Positions 16,530 to 24,475 of a stretch of 28,751 bases of DNA are shown here, piece by piece. Location: positions 1 to 28,751 of the forward strand of contig JAEZMT010000087.1 in the NCBI GenBank assembly GCA_023442085.1, read 5' to 3'. The stretch is from Pseudomonadota bacterium. GTDB lineage: Bacteria; Pseudomonadota; Alphaproteobacteria; Rhizobiales; Xanthobacteraceae. Each line of letters opens with the position of its first letter. Position 1 is the stretch's first letter. The notes beneath the pieces were generated by a model that worked only from the letters and a program-made list of their open reading frames with translations, did no database searches and was not told the DNA's origin. A program made the position numbers and the translations under genes.

Positions 16530-17525
16530 CTATGGCATCAGCCCGATCAAGGCGCCCGCCTCGCGCGCCTGCGCCTGCCAGCGTGCCTCGCGGGCATCGC
16601 GCAGCGCCCGCGACCGGGCGGCGAGTTCGTCCCCGTTGGCGATGGCCTCGCGGCAGGCTTCGGCCAGCCCCTGGCCCGTGTTGGCGCAGAACACAGCGGC
16701 CGCGCCGAACAGGTCGCGCAGGATGCGCGTGTCCGACAGCACCATGGGGCGCCCGGCGCCCACCGCCTCATTGGCCACCGACAGCTGAATTCCCTCCTGG
16801 GTCGTGAGGCCGACCAGTGCGGAGCAGGAAAGGATGAGCCGGTTGAAGGCATCCGTGGCGAGGTAGCCGGCATATTCGAGATTGGCCGGCGCCTCTGCCT
16901 TGTATCGCGCCAGTTGCTCGGCGCTTAGGCGGTTGCCGCCGGTGACGACGAACCGCGCCTCCGGCAACAGGCGTGCCGCCTCGGCGATGATGGAGATCGG
17001 CTCATCCGCCTTGAAGGAGCAGGGAATGACGATGACGGGACGTCCGTCCCGTGCGTCCGCCTCGGCAGCCGAGACACCCTGCAATTGCGCGGGCCGCGTC
17101 TCAAGCACCCTGAGCCGCGCCGGATCGACGCCGAGCGCGGCGGCCGCCTTCGCGACCTCGGCATTGTGCGCCACCACGAGGTCCATCTTGTTCAGCTCGC
17201 CCACCAGGCCGGGCATCTTCACCCATGGCTCGGCGAAGGTGGCGTTATGGCAGTCCGCTGCGATCTTGAACTTCTTTGGCGAGACCAGCCGGACGAGCCG
17301 GAAGAAGTGCGGCAGGAAGGTGGGCGGCAGTTGCAACCACACGATGTCCGGCTGCTCCTTCAGCACAAGGTTCAGCATGCGCGCGCACTGCACGACATAT
17401 CCGAACGGCTTGGTCCATTTCGCCCGTGTCAGAGGCGGCACGTATTCCAGCTGATAGCCGAAGAAGGAGCGCATGGAATCCGCGCGCCGCTGGAAATTCA
17501 CCATCGCGAAATAGAGCTGCTTCAT
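16530..17525 (-). CDS. GT4-like glycosyltransferase coupled to Wzx
   Basis: A 331-residue GT-B transferase, short for GT4 (usually 370 or more), mainly because its N-terminal acceptor domain is compact. The C-terminal half has VIVIPCSFKADEP, GYLATDAFNRLILSC and EGIQLSVANEAVGAGRPMVLSD, which corresponds to the EGFGLPxxEAMA motif but with one extra residue between the two glutamates. The ATG at 17525 overlaps the Wzx stop as ATGA, so it is translated from the flippase transcript. It probably adds one sugar to the lipid-linked repeat unit at the cytoplasmic face; donor and acceptor are unknown. Confidence 0.82.
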   Translation of the reverse strand: MKQLYFAMVNFQRRADSMRSFFGYQLEYVPPLTRAKWTKPFGYVVQCARMLNLVLKEQPDIVWLQLPPTFLPHFFRLVRLVSPKKFKIAADCHNATFAEPWVKMPGLVGELNKMDLVVAHNAEVAKAAAALGVDPARLRVLETRPAQLQGVSAAEADARDGRPVIVIPCSFKADEPISIIAEAARLLPEARFVVTGGNRLSAEQLARYKAEAPANLEYAGYLATDAFNRLILSCSALVGLTTQEGIQLSVANEAVGAGRPMVLSDTRILRDLFGAAAVFCANTGQGLAEACREAIANGDELAARSRALRDAREARWQAQAREAGALIGLMP

Positions 17526-18775
17526 GGCTGGCCCCCCGTTGCGGCCGCCGCGGCCTTGAGGCTGCGTTCCAGGAAAATCCAGGAGAGAATCGTGCTCACC
17601 GACCAGCCCGCAAGCAGGCCGATCACCGGCGCCGTGTGGCCCGCGTGGCCGTTGACCGCGAGGTAGGTGGCAAGGCTCGTGACGGCGGCTGCCGTTCGGA
17701 CCCAGAAGACGAGATTGGACTTCTGCAGCAGCACCAGCCCGGTTTCCATCGGGAAGGCGATGAGCATGAGGAGCAGGACGCCCATCCACACCGCCACCGC
17801 CACGTACAGGTCGGCGAAGCTCGGCCCCAGCACCAGCGGCACCAGGTAAGGCCCGGCGATCACCACGAGCAGCAGATAGGGCGCACCGAGCAGCAGGAAG
17901 GAGCGCCGGGTGCGGCCGAGCGCGCGGCGCAGGCCGGGAATGCCCTTCTCCCGCAGGGCCGCGCGGGCGCGGGGCTTGTCCACGCTGTCCACGGCCTGGA
18001 TCAGGGTGGTGATGGGCGCGGCGAAGATGCGGGCAGCGGAGAAGGCGGCGGCGCCAAGCGCTCCCGACACGATGCCGACGATCAGGACCATCGCGTTGTA
18101 ATAGACGGCATAGGGAATGTAGGAGAGCAGGTTCCACGTCATCATGGCGCGGTTGGTGCGCAGCAGGGTGATGACCCGCTCTCCCGTCTGCCAGAGCAGC
18201 GGACCGCGCAGGAACCGGGCGACCAGCGCCGCCACCGTGGAGGCGGCCGCGTAGCCCAGGATAGCGGCGGTCTCGTCGGGCTTGAGCTGGGTCACGACGA
18301 TGATGGAGACCAGGATGGCGCTCGCCTGCACTGCGCTGGCGATCACCACCTCGCGCCGACGCGCAAGCTGGAACAGACACCGGCGCTGGAATTCATAGGC
18401 CAGCGAGGCGGCGACGGCGGGCGCTGTCAGCCCGAAGAGAAGAGCATAGTCCTGCTCGGGCGCCACGACATGGGCGACCGCCGCAGCCACCAGCAGCCCG
18501 CCCGCCAGCAGCAGGCGGAAGAGGAGGTCGATGCGTGTCCAGATGCCGCCTTCCAGATGGAAATGCTGTCCGGCCGTGACGATCATGGGCAGCACGACCA
18601 CCGATCGGTGCAGCCCGAGCGCCACCATGCACGTGCCCCAGGCAAGGCTGAACAGGCCGAAATCGTCCTTGGGCAGGACGCGGGCGTAGATCAGCAGCTG
18701 TCCCATGGTGGACAGGGAAAACAGCCCCTGGTCTACCAGGCCGGAGGCGCGATCCGCTATCTTGCGCAGGTTCAC
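17522..18775 (-). CDS. Wzx-type polysaccharide flippase
   Basis: A 417-residue membrane protein with about 12 hydrophobic segments, of the polysaccharide biosynthesis/MATE-like flippase superfamily, predicted to translocate undecaprenyl-linked repeat units across the inner membrane. The N-terminus (LFSLSTMGQLLIYARVLPKDDFGLFSLA) is typical of Wzx/RfbX proteins, where Gly-Leu-Phe or Gly-x-Phe follows an acidic turn. The start is a GTG at 18775, with GCGGGG about 8 nt upstream. It heads a minus-strand gene run and diverges from the SGNH hydrolase, whose preferred start is only 74 bp away. Confidence 0.85.
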   Translation of the reverse strand: MNLRKIADRASGLVDQGLFSLSTMGQLLIYARVLPKDDFGLFSLAWGTCMVALGLHRSVVVLPMIVTAGQHFHLEGGIWTRIDLLFRLLLAGGLLVAAAVAHVVAPEQDYALLFGLTAPAVAASLAYEFQRRCLFQLARRREVVIASAVQASAILVSIIVVTQLKPDETAAILGYAAASTVAALVARFLRGPLLWQTGERVITLLRTNRAMMTWNLLSYIPYAVYYNAMVLIVGIVSGALGAAAFSAARIFAAPITTLIQAVDSVDKPRARAALREKGIPGLRRALGRTRRSFLLLGAPYLLLVVIAGPYLVPLVLGPSFADLYVAVAVWMGVLLLMLIAFPMETGLVLLQKSNLVFWVRTAAAVTSLATYLAVNGHAGHTAPVIGLLAGWSVSTILSWIFLERSLKAAAAATGGQP

Positions 18776-18849
18776 CGGCGCACCCCGCCCCGGTGGCGGC
18801 CGAACGGCACGGCGCCGGCTCGCGCCGAACCTGGACCGTGTGCTTCCCG

Positions 18850-19641
18850 ATGGTGCGTTTTCCCCTGCTCATCAGTGGTCTGCTGGCCGCCGGCCTCATC
18901 GCCGCCGGCGCGGCCATGATGCTCCTGAGGCAGCCGCCGGCCGCGGTGTGGCAGTGCGCCGGTGCCGATGCGGGAGCCGAGCGGCGGGTTCTGGTCATCG
19001 GCGACAGCTGGGCCACCTACCGCGCGCTGCTGGAGGGCATGACGGGGGCGGACGGTGCCGCGCCGAGCGCGCAGCTGCGCGTCTGCGCCATCGGCTTCTC
19101 CGGCGCGACCACCTGGCAGATCGCCCGCCGCATGGCCGCCGATGGCGGGTTCGCGGATCGCGTGCAGCGCGAGCTGGGCGGGCGCGCCGACATCGTGCTT
19201 GTCACGGCCGGCCTCAATGATCTGATGCTCCACGCCGGCCCGAGCAGCTATGCGGAGGGACTGGTGCAGCTCACGCGGCAGGCCGAGGCGCTCGCCCCGC
19301 ATGTGACCACGCTGAGCCTGCCGGCGCTCGATCCCAACGGGCAATCCACCCATGTGGCGCGGCGCATGCTTGGGGCCGTCAATCGATATCTCAACGACGG
19401 GGGTGAACGCGATCCACGGCCGCGTTACGTCGCGGCCTATTGCGCCGCCGCGCACCATCCCGTGATCCCTCTGCCCGGCGAGATCGCCGGCTTCAGACCC
19501 GATGTCTACGTGGATGCCGCCCATCTCACGCCCGCTGCCTACCGGCGGCTCGGCGCGCACCTTGGCGCGCATCTGGCGCGTCAGCTGGACGGACAGCCTC
19601 GGGGCTCCGGCGAAGACGGACAGGCCTGCAGGGCCGGCTAG
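18850..19641 (+). CDS. Membrane-anchored SGNH/GDSL hydrolase
   Basis: A 263-residue protein with an N-terminal hydrophobic anchor or signal (about 4-26) and an SGNH hydrolase fold. All four blocks are present: nucleophile Ser53 in GDSW (51-54), Gly in GFSG (82-85), Asn123 in GLND (121-124) and the Asp222/His225 pair in DAAH. It probably acts in the periplasm as an O-acylesterase or acyltransferase on polysaccharide, partnering the AT3 domains encoded at 13977-16352. ATG 18850 was chosen because the hydrophobic segment follows directly; a GTG at 18793 is open upstream. It is divergent from wzx and convergent with the next glycosyltransferase. Confidence 0.8.
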   Translation: MVRFPLLISGLLAAGLIAAGAAMMLLRQPPAAVWQCAGADAGAERRVLVIGDSWATYRALLEGMTGADGAAPSAQLRVCAIGFSGATTWQIARRMAADGGFADRVQRELGGRADIVLVTAGLNDLMLHAGPSSYAEGLVQLTRQAEALAPHVTTLSLPALDPNGQSTHVARRMLGAVNRYLNDGGERDPRPRYVAAYCAAAHHPVIPLPGEIAGFRPDVYVDAAHLTPAAYRRLGAHLGAHLARQLDGQPRGSGEDGQACRAG

Positions 19642-19673
19642 GCCCGGGGACGGCAAGCGCGGCTGTGCGCAGG

Positions 19674-21026
19674 TCACGTGCGCGCCTTCACCGGCTTCCC
19701 GCCGCGCGCCTTGGAATGCTGGTAGGCGGCAATCAGGCGGGGAATCTGGTGCTGCCAGGAATGGGCGCTTGTCACGCGGTCCCGGCCGATGCGGCCCATC
19801 TCCTCGCGGCGCGCCGGATCATCCAGCAGCTCGACGATCTTCAGTGCGAAATCCACCGGATCGTTGGCCTTGGCATAAAGCGAGGCCTCGGCGGCGCTGA
19901 ACCGGCCCTCGGTGACGTCGAACTGCACGATGGGCCGTCCGAGCGCCATGTATTCGAGGATCTTGTTCATGGTCGACTTGTCGTTCATCGGATTGACGCG
20001 ATCCGGATTGACGCACACGTCGGCGGTCGACAACACCTCGAACAGCAGCTGATCCGGCGCGCGGCCGGTGAAGGTCACATAGTCGGAAAGGCCCATCTCG
20101 GCGCTCATGGCGCGCAGGGCCGCGAGGCTCGGACCACCGCCCACCAGAACGAACTGCACATCCGTGCGCCCGAGCTTGGTCACGAGGTGCTGTACCGCCT
20201 CCAAGAGGAGGTCGATGCCCTCCTGGTCACCCATGACGCCCACATAGCCGACAAGGAAGGCCTTGCCGTTCTTCAGGGCCGGGTTGGGCGGCACCTCCTT
20301 GATGCGGGACAGCTCGGGGCCGCTTCGCACGACGAACACGTCGTCCGGCGAGACGCCGCCGCGCTCCACCGCGATGCGCTTGTAGCTCTCGTTGGTGGAG
20401 ATCACCGTGCGCGCCGTCTTGAAGGTGAGCCACTCGAACAGCTTGAGGAGCCGCCAGAATCCGTCGCGGCGGTTGAACTTCGCCTCGTACAGCTCTGGAT
20501 TGATGTCGTGGTGATCGAAGATGTAGGTCTTGCCCAGCAGCTTGAACTGCCACGCCACCAGGAAGATCAGATCCGGCGGATTGCAGCCGTGGATCGTGTC
20601 GAAACCGTGCTTGAACAGGATCTTCCAGGCGAGGAGGGATTCCCAGAACAGGGCGGCCGAGTATTCCAGCAGGAAGCCCAGCGCCCCGCTCGCTTCCAGC
20701 GGCAGGGCATGGCGGTAGATGTGGATGCCTTCGAGACATTCGTAGGCGGCGGTGTATTCGTTCATCTTGGGGCAGATGACGACGACCTGCGCCCCCGCAT
20801 CGCGCAGGGTCCGCGCTTCCATCCAGACCCGGCGGTCGAACGGGACGGGCAGGTTCTCTACGATGATGAGCACCTTGCGGCCGCTCAGCACGCCGGCAAT
20901 CGCCGGCGTCACGGCAGCACCAGCGGCCGCGGCATCGTTGGCCATTACATCGCCCATCACGTCACCCGCCATCACGTTTCCCATCTCAACCGGGCCCGCC
21001 ATCCGGTTCGGGCGGGGCCTCGCCAC
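19674..21026 (-). CDS. GT4-family glycosyltransferase downstream of algD-type gene
   Basis: A glycosyltransferase of up to 450 residues. The GT4 core begins at GRKVLIIVENLPVPFDRRVWMEARTL, the opening typical of an exopolysaccharide GT4 subgroup, and includes FDHHDINPE, VGYVGVMGDQEG and the donor site STMNKILEYMALGRPIV. It lies 43 bp after the GDP-mannose dehydrogenase on the same strand, so it probably shares its transcript. The start is unclear: the frame opens with GTG 21026, but ATGs lie at 21002, 20984, 20972, 20957 and 20945, all before the conserved core and inside a short Met-rich repeat; none has a strong ribosome-binding site. Donor unknown; a GDP-linked sugar would fit the context. 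Confidence 0.88.
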   Translation of the reverse strand: MARPRPNRMAGPVEMGNVMAGDVMGDVMANDAAAAGAAVTPAIAGVLSGRKVLIIVENLPVPFDRRVWMEARTLRDAGAQVVVICPKMNEYTAAYECLEGIHIYRHALPLEASGALGFLLEYSAALFWESLLAWKILFKHGFDTIHGCNPPDLIFLVAWQFKLLGKTYIFDHHDINPELYEAKFNRRDGFWRLLKLFEWLTFKTARTVISTNESYKRIAVERGGVSPDDVFVVRSGPELSRIKEVPPNPALKNGKAFLVGYVGVMGDQEGIDLLLEAVQHLVTKLGRTDVQFVLVGGGPSLAALRAMSAEMGLSDYVTFTGRAPDQLLFEVLSTADVCVNPDRVNPMNDKSTMNKILEYMALGRPIVQFDVTEGRFSAAEASLYAKANDPVDFALKIVELLDDPARREEMGRIGRDRVTSAHSWQHQIPRLIAAYQHSKARGGKPVKART

Positions 21027-21069
21027 TTGTCCGCCGCCGGCCTTGATGCGGTCCGGCGGCGGCGCGTTC

Positions 21070-22335
21070 TCAGGTGAGGTTCGAGACGTTGAAGACGCGG
21101 CCCGGCGACTTCAGGTCGAGGCCGGACAGCTTGCCGTGGGCGTCGATCACCAGATCGTAGCTCTCGGCCTCCGCCGCCTCCTTGCTGATCAGCAGCTTGC
21201 CGAGATCGGGCAGCTGGGCATAGGCGTAGCCGAGGTTGGCGCCGACCAGGGCGGCCGGCGTCACGTTCGGGTCGAAGATGGAGAGCTTGAAGCCGCCGGC
21301 GATGAGGTGGCGGGCAATGTCGATGTTTGGGCTCTCGCGCAGGTCGTCGCTGCCCGCCTTGAAGGCGAGGCCGACCAGCAGGACCTTGGCGCCAGGCTTC
21401 AGGCCACGGGTGGCGAAGTCCACCACGAAGGCCTTGTGGGCGCCGTTCGATTCGATGATCGAGTTGATCAGCGTGGTCTCGGCCTTCACCTCATTGGCGA
21501 TATAGGTGAGCGCGCGCACGTCCTTGGGGAGGCAGGAGCCGCCGAAGGCGCCGCCCGGCCGCAGGTAATAGGGCGAGATGTTCAGCTTGGTGTCGGAGAT
21601 GAAGATCTCGTGGACCTTCTTCACGTCCACGTCCAACACCTTGCACACGCGGCCGATCTCGTTGGCGTAGGCCACCTTGAGGGCGTGGAAGCTGTTGTCG
21701 ACGAACTTGGTGAACTCGGCCTCGCGGTAGCCGGTATAGAAGACCGGCGCCTTGAGGTCCTTGTAGAGCAGGTCCATGTTCTCGGAGGGCTGGCCGTCCT
21801 TGGTGCCGATCACGATCTTCGGCGGCTCGAAATAGTCCTTGATCGCGGTGGATTCGCGCAGGAACTCGGGGTTGTAGACGAGCTCCACCACCTTCGAGAG
21901 GTTCGGATGGACCTGCTCGAAGATCGGGCGCACCAGCGTCTCGATAGTGCCGGGGCGGAACGTGCTGCGGAAGAGCACGGTGAGCGGCTTGGGGCGATCC
22001 GGGCTGACCGCGTGGGCGATCTGGCGCGACACCTCGGCGATGTAGGACATGTTGTGCGAGCCATCCGGCGCGCTGGGCGTGCCGACGCAGACCATGGCGA
22101 TGTCGCAGTCCCCAAGATCGCCGCCGATCTTTTGCGACACCACGAGGCGGCCTTCCTGGACACCCTGGGTCAGCAGGTCATCGAGCCCCGGCTCGTAGAT
22201 GGGCGACTTTCCGGAACGGATCATCTCCAGCTTGTGCTCGCTGGGTTCTACGCCCAGGACGTGATGGCCCTGCTTGATTAGGCAGCCCGCACCCGTCAAA
22301 CCGACGTACCCAAGTCCGAAAATCGCGATCCGCAT
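21070..22335 (-). CDS. algD: GDP-mannose 6-dehydrogenase (AlgD-type)
   Basis: An NAD-dependent nucleotide-sugar dehydrogenase of 421 residues making GDP-mannuronate from GDP-mannose. It has the Rossmann motif GLGYVGLTGAG at the N-terminus, YNPEFLRE, and a catalytic-site stretch SPYYLRPGGAFGGSCLPKD; the PGxAFGGSCLPKD form is characteristic of AlgD rather than UDP-glucose dehydrogenases. With the ATG at 22335 the nucleophile is Cys268, the same number as in Pseudomonas AlgD. That ATG has AGAGGGG 5 nt upstream; a GTG two codons earlier overlaps this site. It diverges from the AlgA-type gene across a 667-bp gap, and together they convert mannose/fructose phosphate to GDP-mannuronate. UDP-linked substrates are not excluded. 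Confidence 0.87.
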   Translation of the reverse strand: MRIAIFGLGYVGLTGAGCLIKQGHHVLGVEPSEHKLEMIRSGKSPIYEPGLDDLLTQGVQEGRLVVSQKIGGDLGDCDIAMVCVGTPSAPDGSHNMSYIAEVSRQIAHAVSPDRPKPLTVLFRSTFRPGTIETLVRPIFEQVHPNLSKVVELVYNPEFLRESTAIKDYFEPPKIVIGTKDGQPSENMDLLYKDLKAPVFYTGYREAEFTKFVDNSFHALKVAYANEIGRVCKVLDVDVKKVHEIFISDTKLNISPYYLRPGGAFGGSCLPKDVRALTYIANEVKAETTLINSIIESNGAHKAFVVDFATRGLKPGAKVLLVGLAFKAGSDDLRESPNIDIARHLIAGGFKLSIFDPNVTPAALVGANLGYAYAQLPDLGKLLISKEAAEAESYDLVIDAHGKLSGLDLKSPGRVFNVSNLT

Positions 22336-23002
22336 TTTCACCCCTCTGCTGCCGGACCGTGCGTCGCGCTGCGGTCCGATACGCCCGTTGCATCCCTGCG
22401 GTTAATCGTTCTCCCGGCATCCCAGGCCCGGCTCCCCTGCCGCCAGGCCGTGCAAGATGGGTCAGCGCCGGCAATTCAGCGTGACCAACCGGGTTCACTC
22501 TGGACACCAAGCGATGCCCCGTTCCAAGAATAGTTTTGCATTTTGCAATCGGCCGCGCTCCGGATGATAGCAACGCTTTGCGCTGATCTTGCTCCGAATG
22601 CGGAATCGAGTGCCCCCGCGAGATACTTTGCCGACACCCCATGGCGCCGTGACGGCGACACGGGAACAAAAGCACGCCTCCCTGTTGCGATGCAACAATT
22701 TCTTGCCCGAGCGAATGGGCTACAATAATCTCGCCGCAACATCGCCAATACCCTGCCAGCCGCGTTGCAAGGCCGTTGAACGATCATCATCAAGCAGATA
22801 CCGAACGGGGCATTCGGTCGCAGGCCCGTGGGGGCGCGGGCGCGCGACGAAGCTGATCGTGATGATCGATTGAATTTCCACTCTCTTCGCGGGCAGGCGC
22901 CTTGGTTGAACTCTTTGGTTGAGCTTTCCCAGGCAAGCGATTCAGTCTACCGGTTGGCGAGAGGATCTCGCGCGGCCAAATAAAAACCATGGGGCGTGGC
23001 GC
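22336..23002. promoter_or_regulatory. Divergent algD-algA intergenic region
   Basis: This 667-bp gap separates the divergent GDP-mannose genes, is more AT-rich than they are, and encodes nothing recognisable. It holds two short palindromes with a TTGC/GCAA core: TTGCA-ttt-TGCAA (22536-22548) and TGTTGC-gat-GCAACA (22683-22697). There is also a 9-bp inverted repeat CGATCATCA/TGATGATCG (22781-22789/22860-22868) around a small CCGAA/TTCGG hairpin (22801-22817). A TACAAT hexamer follows the second palindrome, but no well-spaced -35 was found. Confidence 0.45.
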
Positions 23003-24454
23003 ATGAATTCCTCCGCGGCGAACGGCAAGAGTGAACAGGCCGTAAAGATCGTTCCGGTCATCCTCGCGGGTGGCACGGGCACCCGCCTGTGGCCGCTCTC
23101 GCGGACGAGCCTGCCGAAACAGTTCCTGCCGCTCGCAAGCGCCAACACGCTGTATCAGGACACGCTGCTGCGGGCCGCTCCCGGGCCCCTGTTCGCCGCT
23201 CCCGTGGTGGTGGCGAACGAGGAGTTCCGCTTCTTCGCCCAGCGGCAGGCGGCCGCCATCAACATCGATGCCACGGTGATGCTCGAGCCCGCGCGGCGCG
23301 ACAGCGCGCCGGCCCTGATCGCGGCGGCGAGCTACGTGGCACGCGTCCACGGCCCGGAGACGCTCGTCCTGGCGCTCGCCTCGGACCATGTGGTGCTGGA
23401 CCCGGAAGGCTTCCGCAAGACGGTGGAGATCGGCGCGGAGGCCGCGCGACTCGGCAAGATCGTCACCTTCGGCATCGCCCCCACCGAGCCCCGCACCAGC
23501 TACGGCTATATCCGCCTCGGTGCCGAGCTCGACGAGCGCGGCGCCTATGAGGTCGCCTCCTTCGTGGAGAAGCCGGACCGCGCAACTGCGGAACGCTACG
23601 TGAAAGCCGGCTATCTCTGGAATTCCGGCAACTTCCTGTTCCCCGCCGGACTGCTGCTGAGCGAGGCCGAGACGTTCGAGCCGGTGATCGCGGACTGCGC
23701 CGCCGCGGCGGTGGCTGCCGCCACCTCCGACCTCGGCTTCCTGCGGCTGGACCCGGCCGCCTTCAAGGCGGCGCCGGCCAAGTCCATCGACTTTGCCGTG
23801 CTGGAGCGCACCCGCCATGCCGCGGTGGTGCGGGGGAGCTTCGGCTGGTCGGATGTCGGCTCCTGGGACGCGCTGCACGAGATCGGCACGCCCGACGACC
23901 GGGGCAATGTGTGCGTCGGCTCCGTCACCATGCTCGACAGCGATGATTCCTTCGTGCGGTCCGAGGGGCCGCTGGTCACGGCCATCGGCCTCAAAGGCAT
24001 CTCCGTCGTCGCCACCGACGACGCGGTGCTGGTGATGCCGTCCAGCCGCAGCCAGGACGTGAAGGAGCTGGTTTCCCGCCTGAAGGCCGCGAAGCGGAAC
24101 GAAGTGGACGAGCACCTGACCATCCATCGTCCTTGGGGCACCTACCAGACCGTCTGCCGCGGCGACCGCTTCCAGGTGAAGAAGATCGTGGTGGAGCCGG
24201 GCGGCGTGCTCTCCCTGCAGAAGCACCACCACCGCGCCGAGCACTGGATCGTGGTGCGCGGCACCGCCGAGGTGACGCTCGCGGAACGCAAGTTCACGGT
24301 GAATGAGAACGAATCGACTTACATCCCCATCGGCGGCGTCCACCGGCTCGCCAATCCCGGGCGGATCCCGCTGGAACTCATCGAGGTCCAGACCGGCTCC
24401 TACCTGGGCGAAGACGATATCCACCGCTTCGAGGACATCTACCAGCGCGCCTGA
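23003..24454 (+). CDS. algA: Mannose-1-P guanylyltransferase / mannose-6-P isomerase (AlgA/ManC type)
   Basis: A bifunctional cytoplasmic enzyme of 483 residues, the usual length. The N-terminal nucleotidyltransferase has VILAGGTGTRLWPLSR (19-34) with PKQFLPL, then FVEKPD, NSGNFLF and FGWSDVGSWDAL. The C-terminal type II phosphomannose isomerase cupin begins at HRPWGTY (about 373) and includes QKHHHRAEHWIVV with its metal-binding histidines. It makes mannose-6-P and GDP-mannose, the substrate of the divergently encoded AlgD-type enzyme. The ATG at 23003 is chosen because the upstream frame to 22919 is not conserved-looking; the ribosome-binding site is weak. It is convergent with the AGE-family gene. 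Confidence 0.93.
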   Translation: MNSSAANGKSEQAVKIVPVILAGGTGTRLWPLSRTSLPKQFLPLASANTLYQDTLLRAAPGPLFAAPVVVANEEFRFFAQRQAAAINIDATVMLEPARRDSAPALIAAASYVARVHGPETLVLALASDHVVLDPEGFRKTVEIGAEAARLGKIVTFGIAPTEPRTSYGYIRLGAELDERGAYEVASFVEKPDRATAERYVKAGYLWNSGNFLFPAGLLLSEAETFEPVIADCAAAAVAAATSDLGFLRLDPAAFKAAPAKSIDFAVLERTRHAAVVRGSFGWSDVGSWDALHEIGTPDDRGNVCVGSVTMLDSDDSFVRSEGPLVTAIGLKGISVVATDDAVLVMPSSRSQDVKELVSRLKAAKRNEVDEHLTIHRPWGTYQTVCRGDRFQVKKIVVEPGGVLSLQKHHHRAEHWIVVRGTAEVTLAERKFTVNENESTYIPIGGVHRLANPGRIPLELIEVQTGSYLGEDDIHRFEDIYQRA

Positions 24455-24475
24455 GGCAAGTCGGGCGTGGCGCCG

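Noticed and set aside
17526..18380. An N-terminal extension making the 331-residue glycosyltransferase 616 residues long
   Set aside because: The extension is low-complexity Arg/Ala/Pro/Gly sequence overlapping the Wzx gene out of frame. The ATGA junction at 17522-17525 gives a proper start.
17276..22281. Several long plus-strand frames (17276-18919, 19440-21077, 20752-22281)
   Set aside because: Each lies opposite a gene with strong family motifs and shows only composition-driven sequence.
22700..22730. A sigma-70 promoter at TTGCCC...TACAAT
   Set aside because: The spacer is only about 12 nt, too short for a functional -35/-10 pair.
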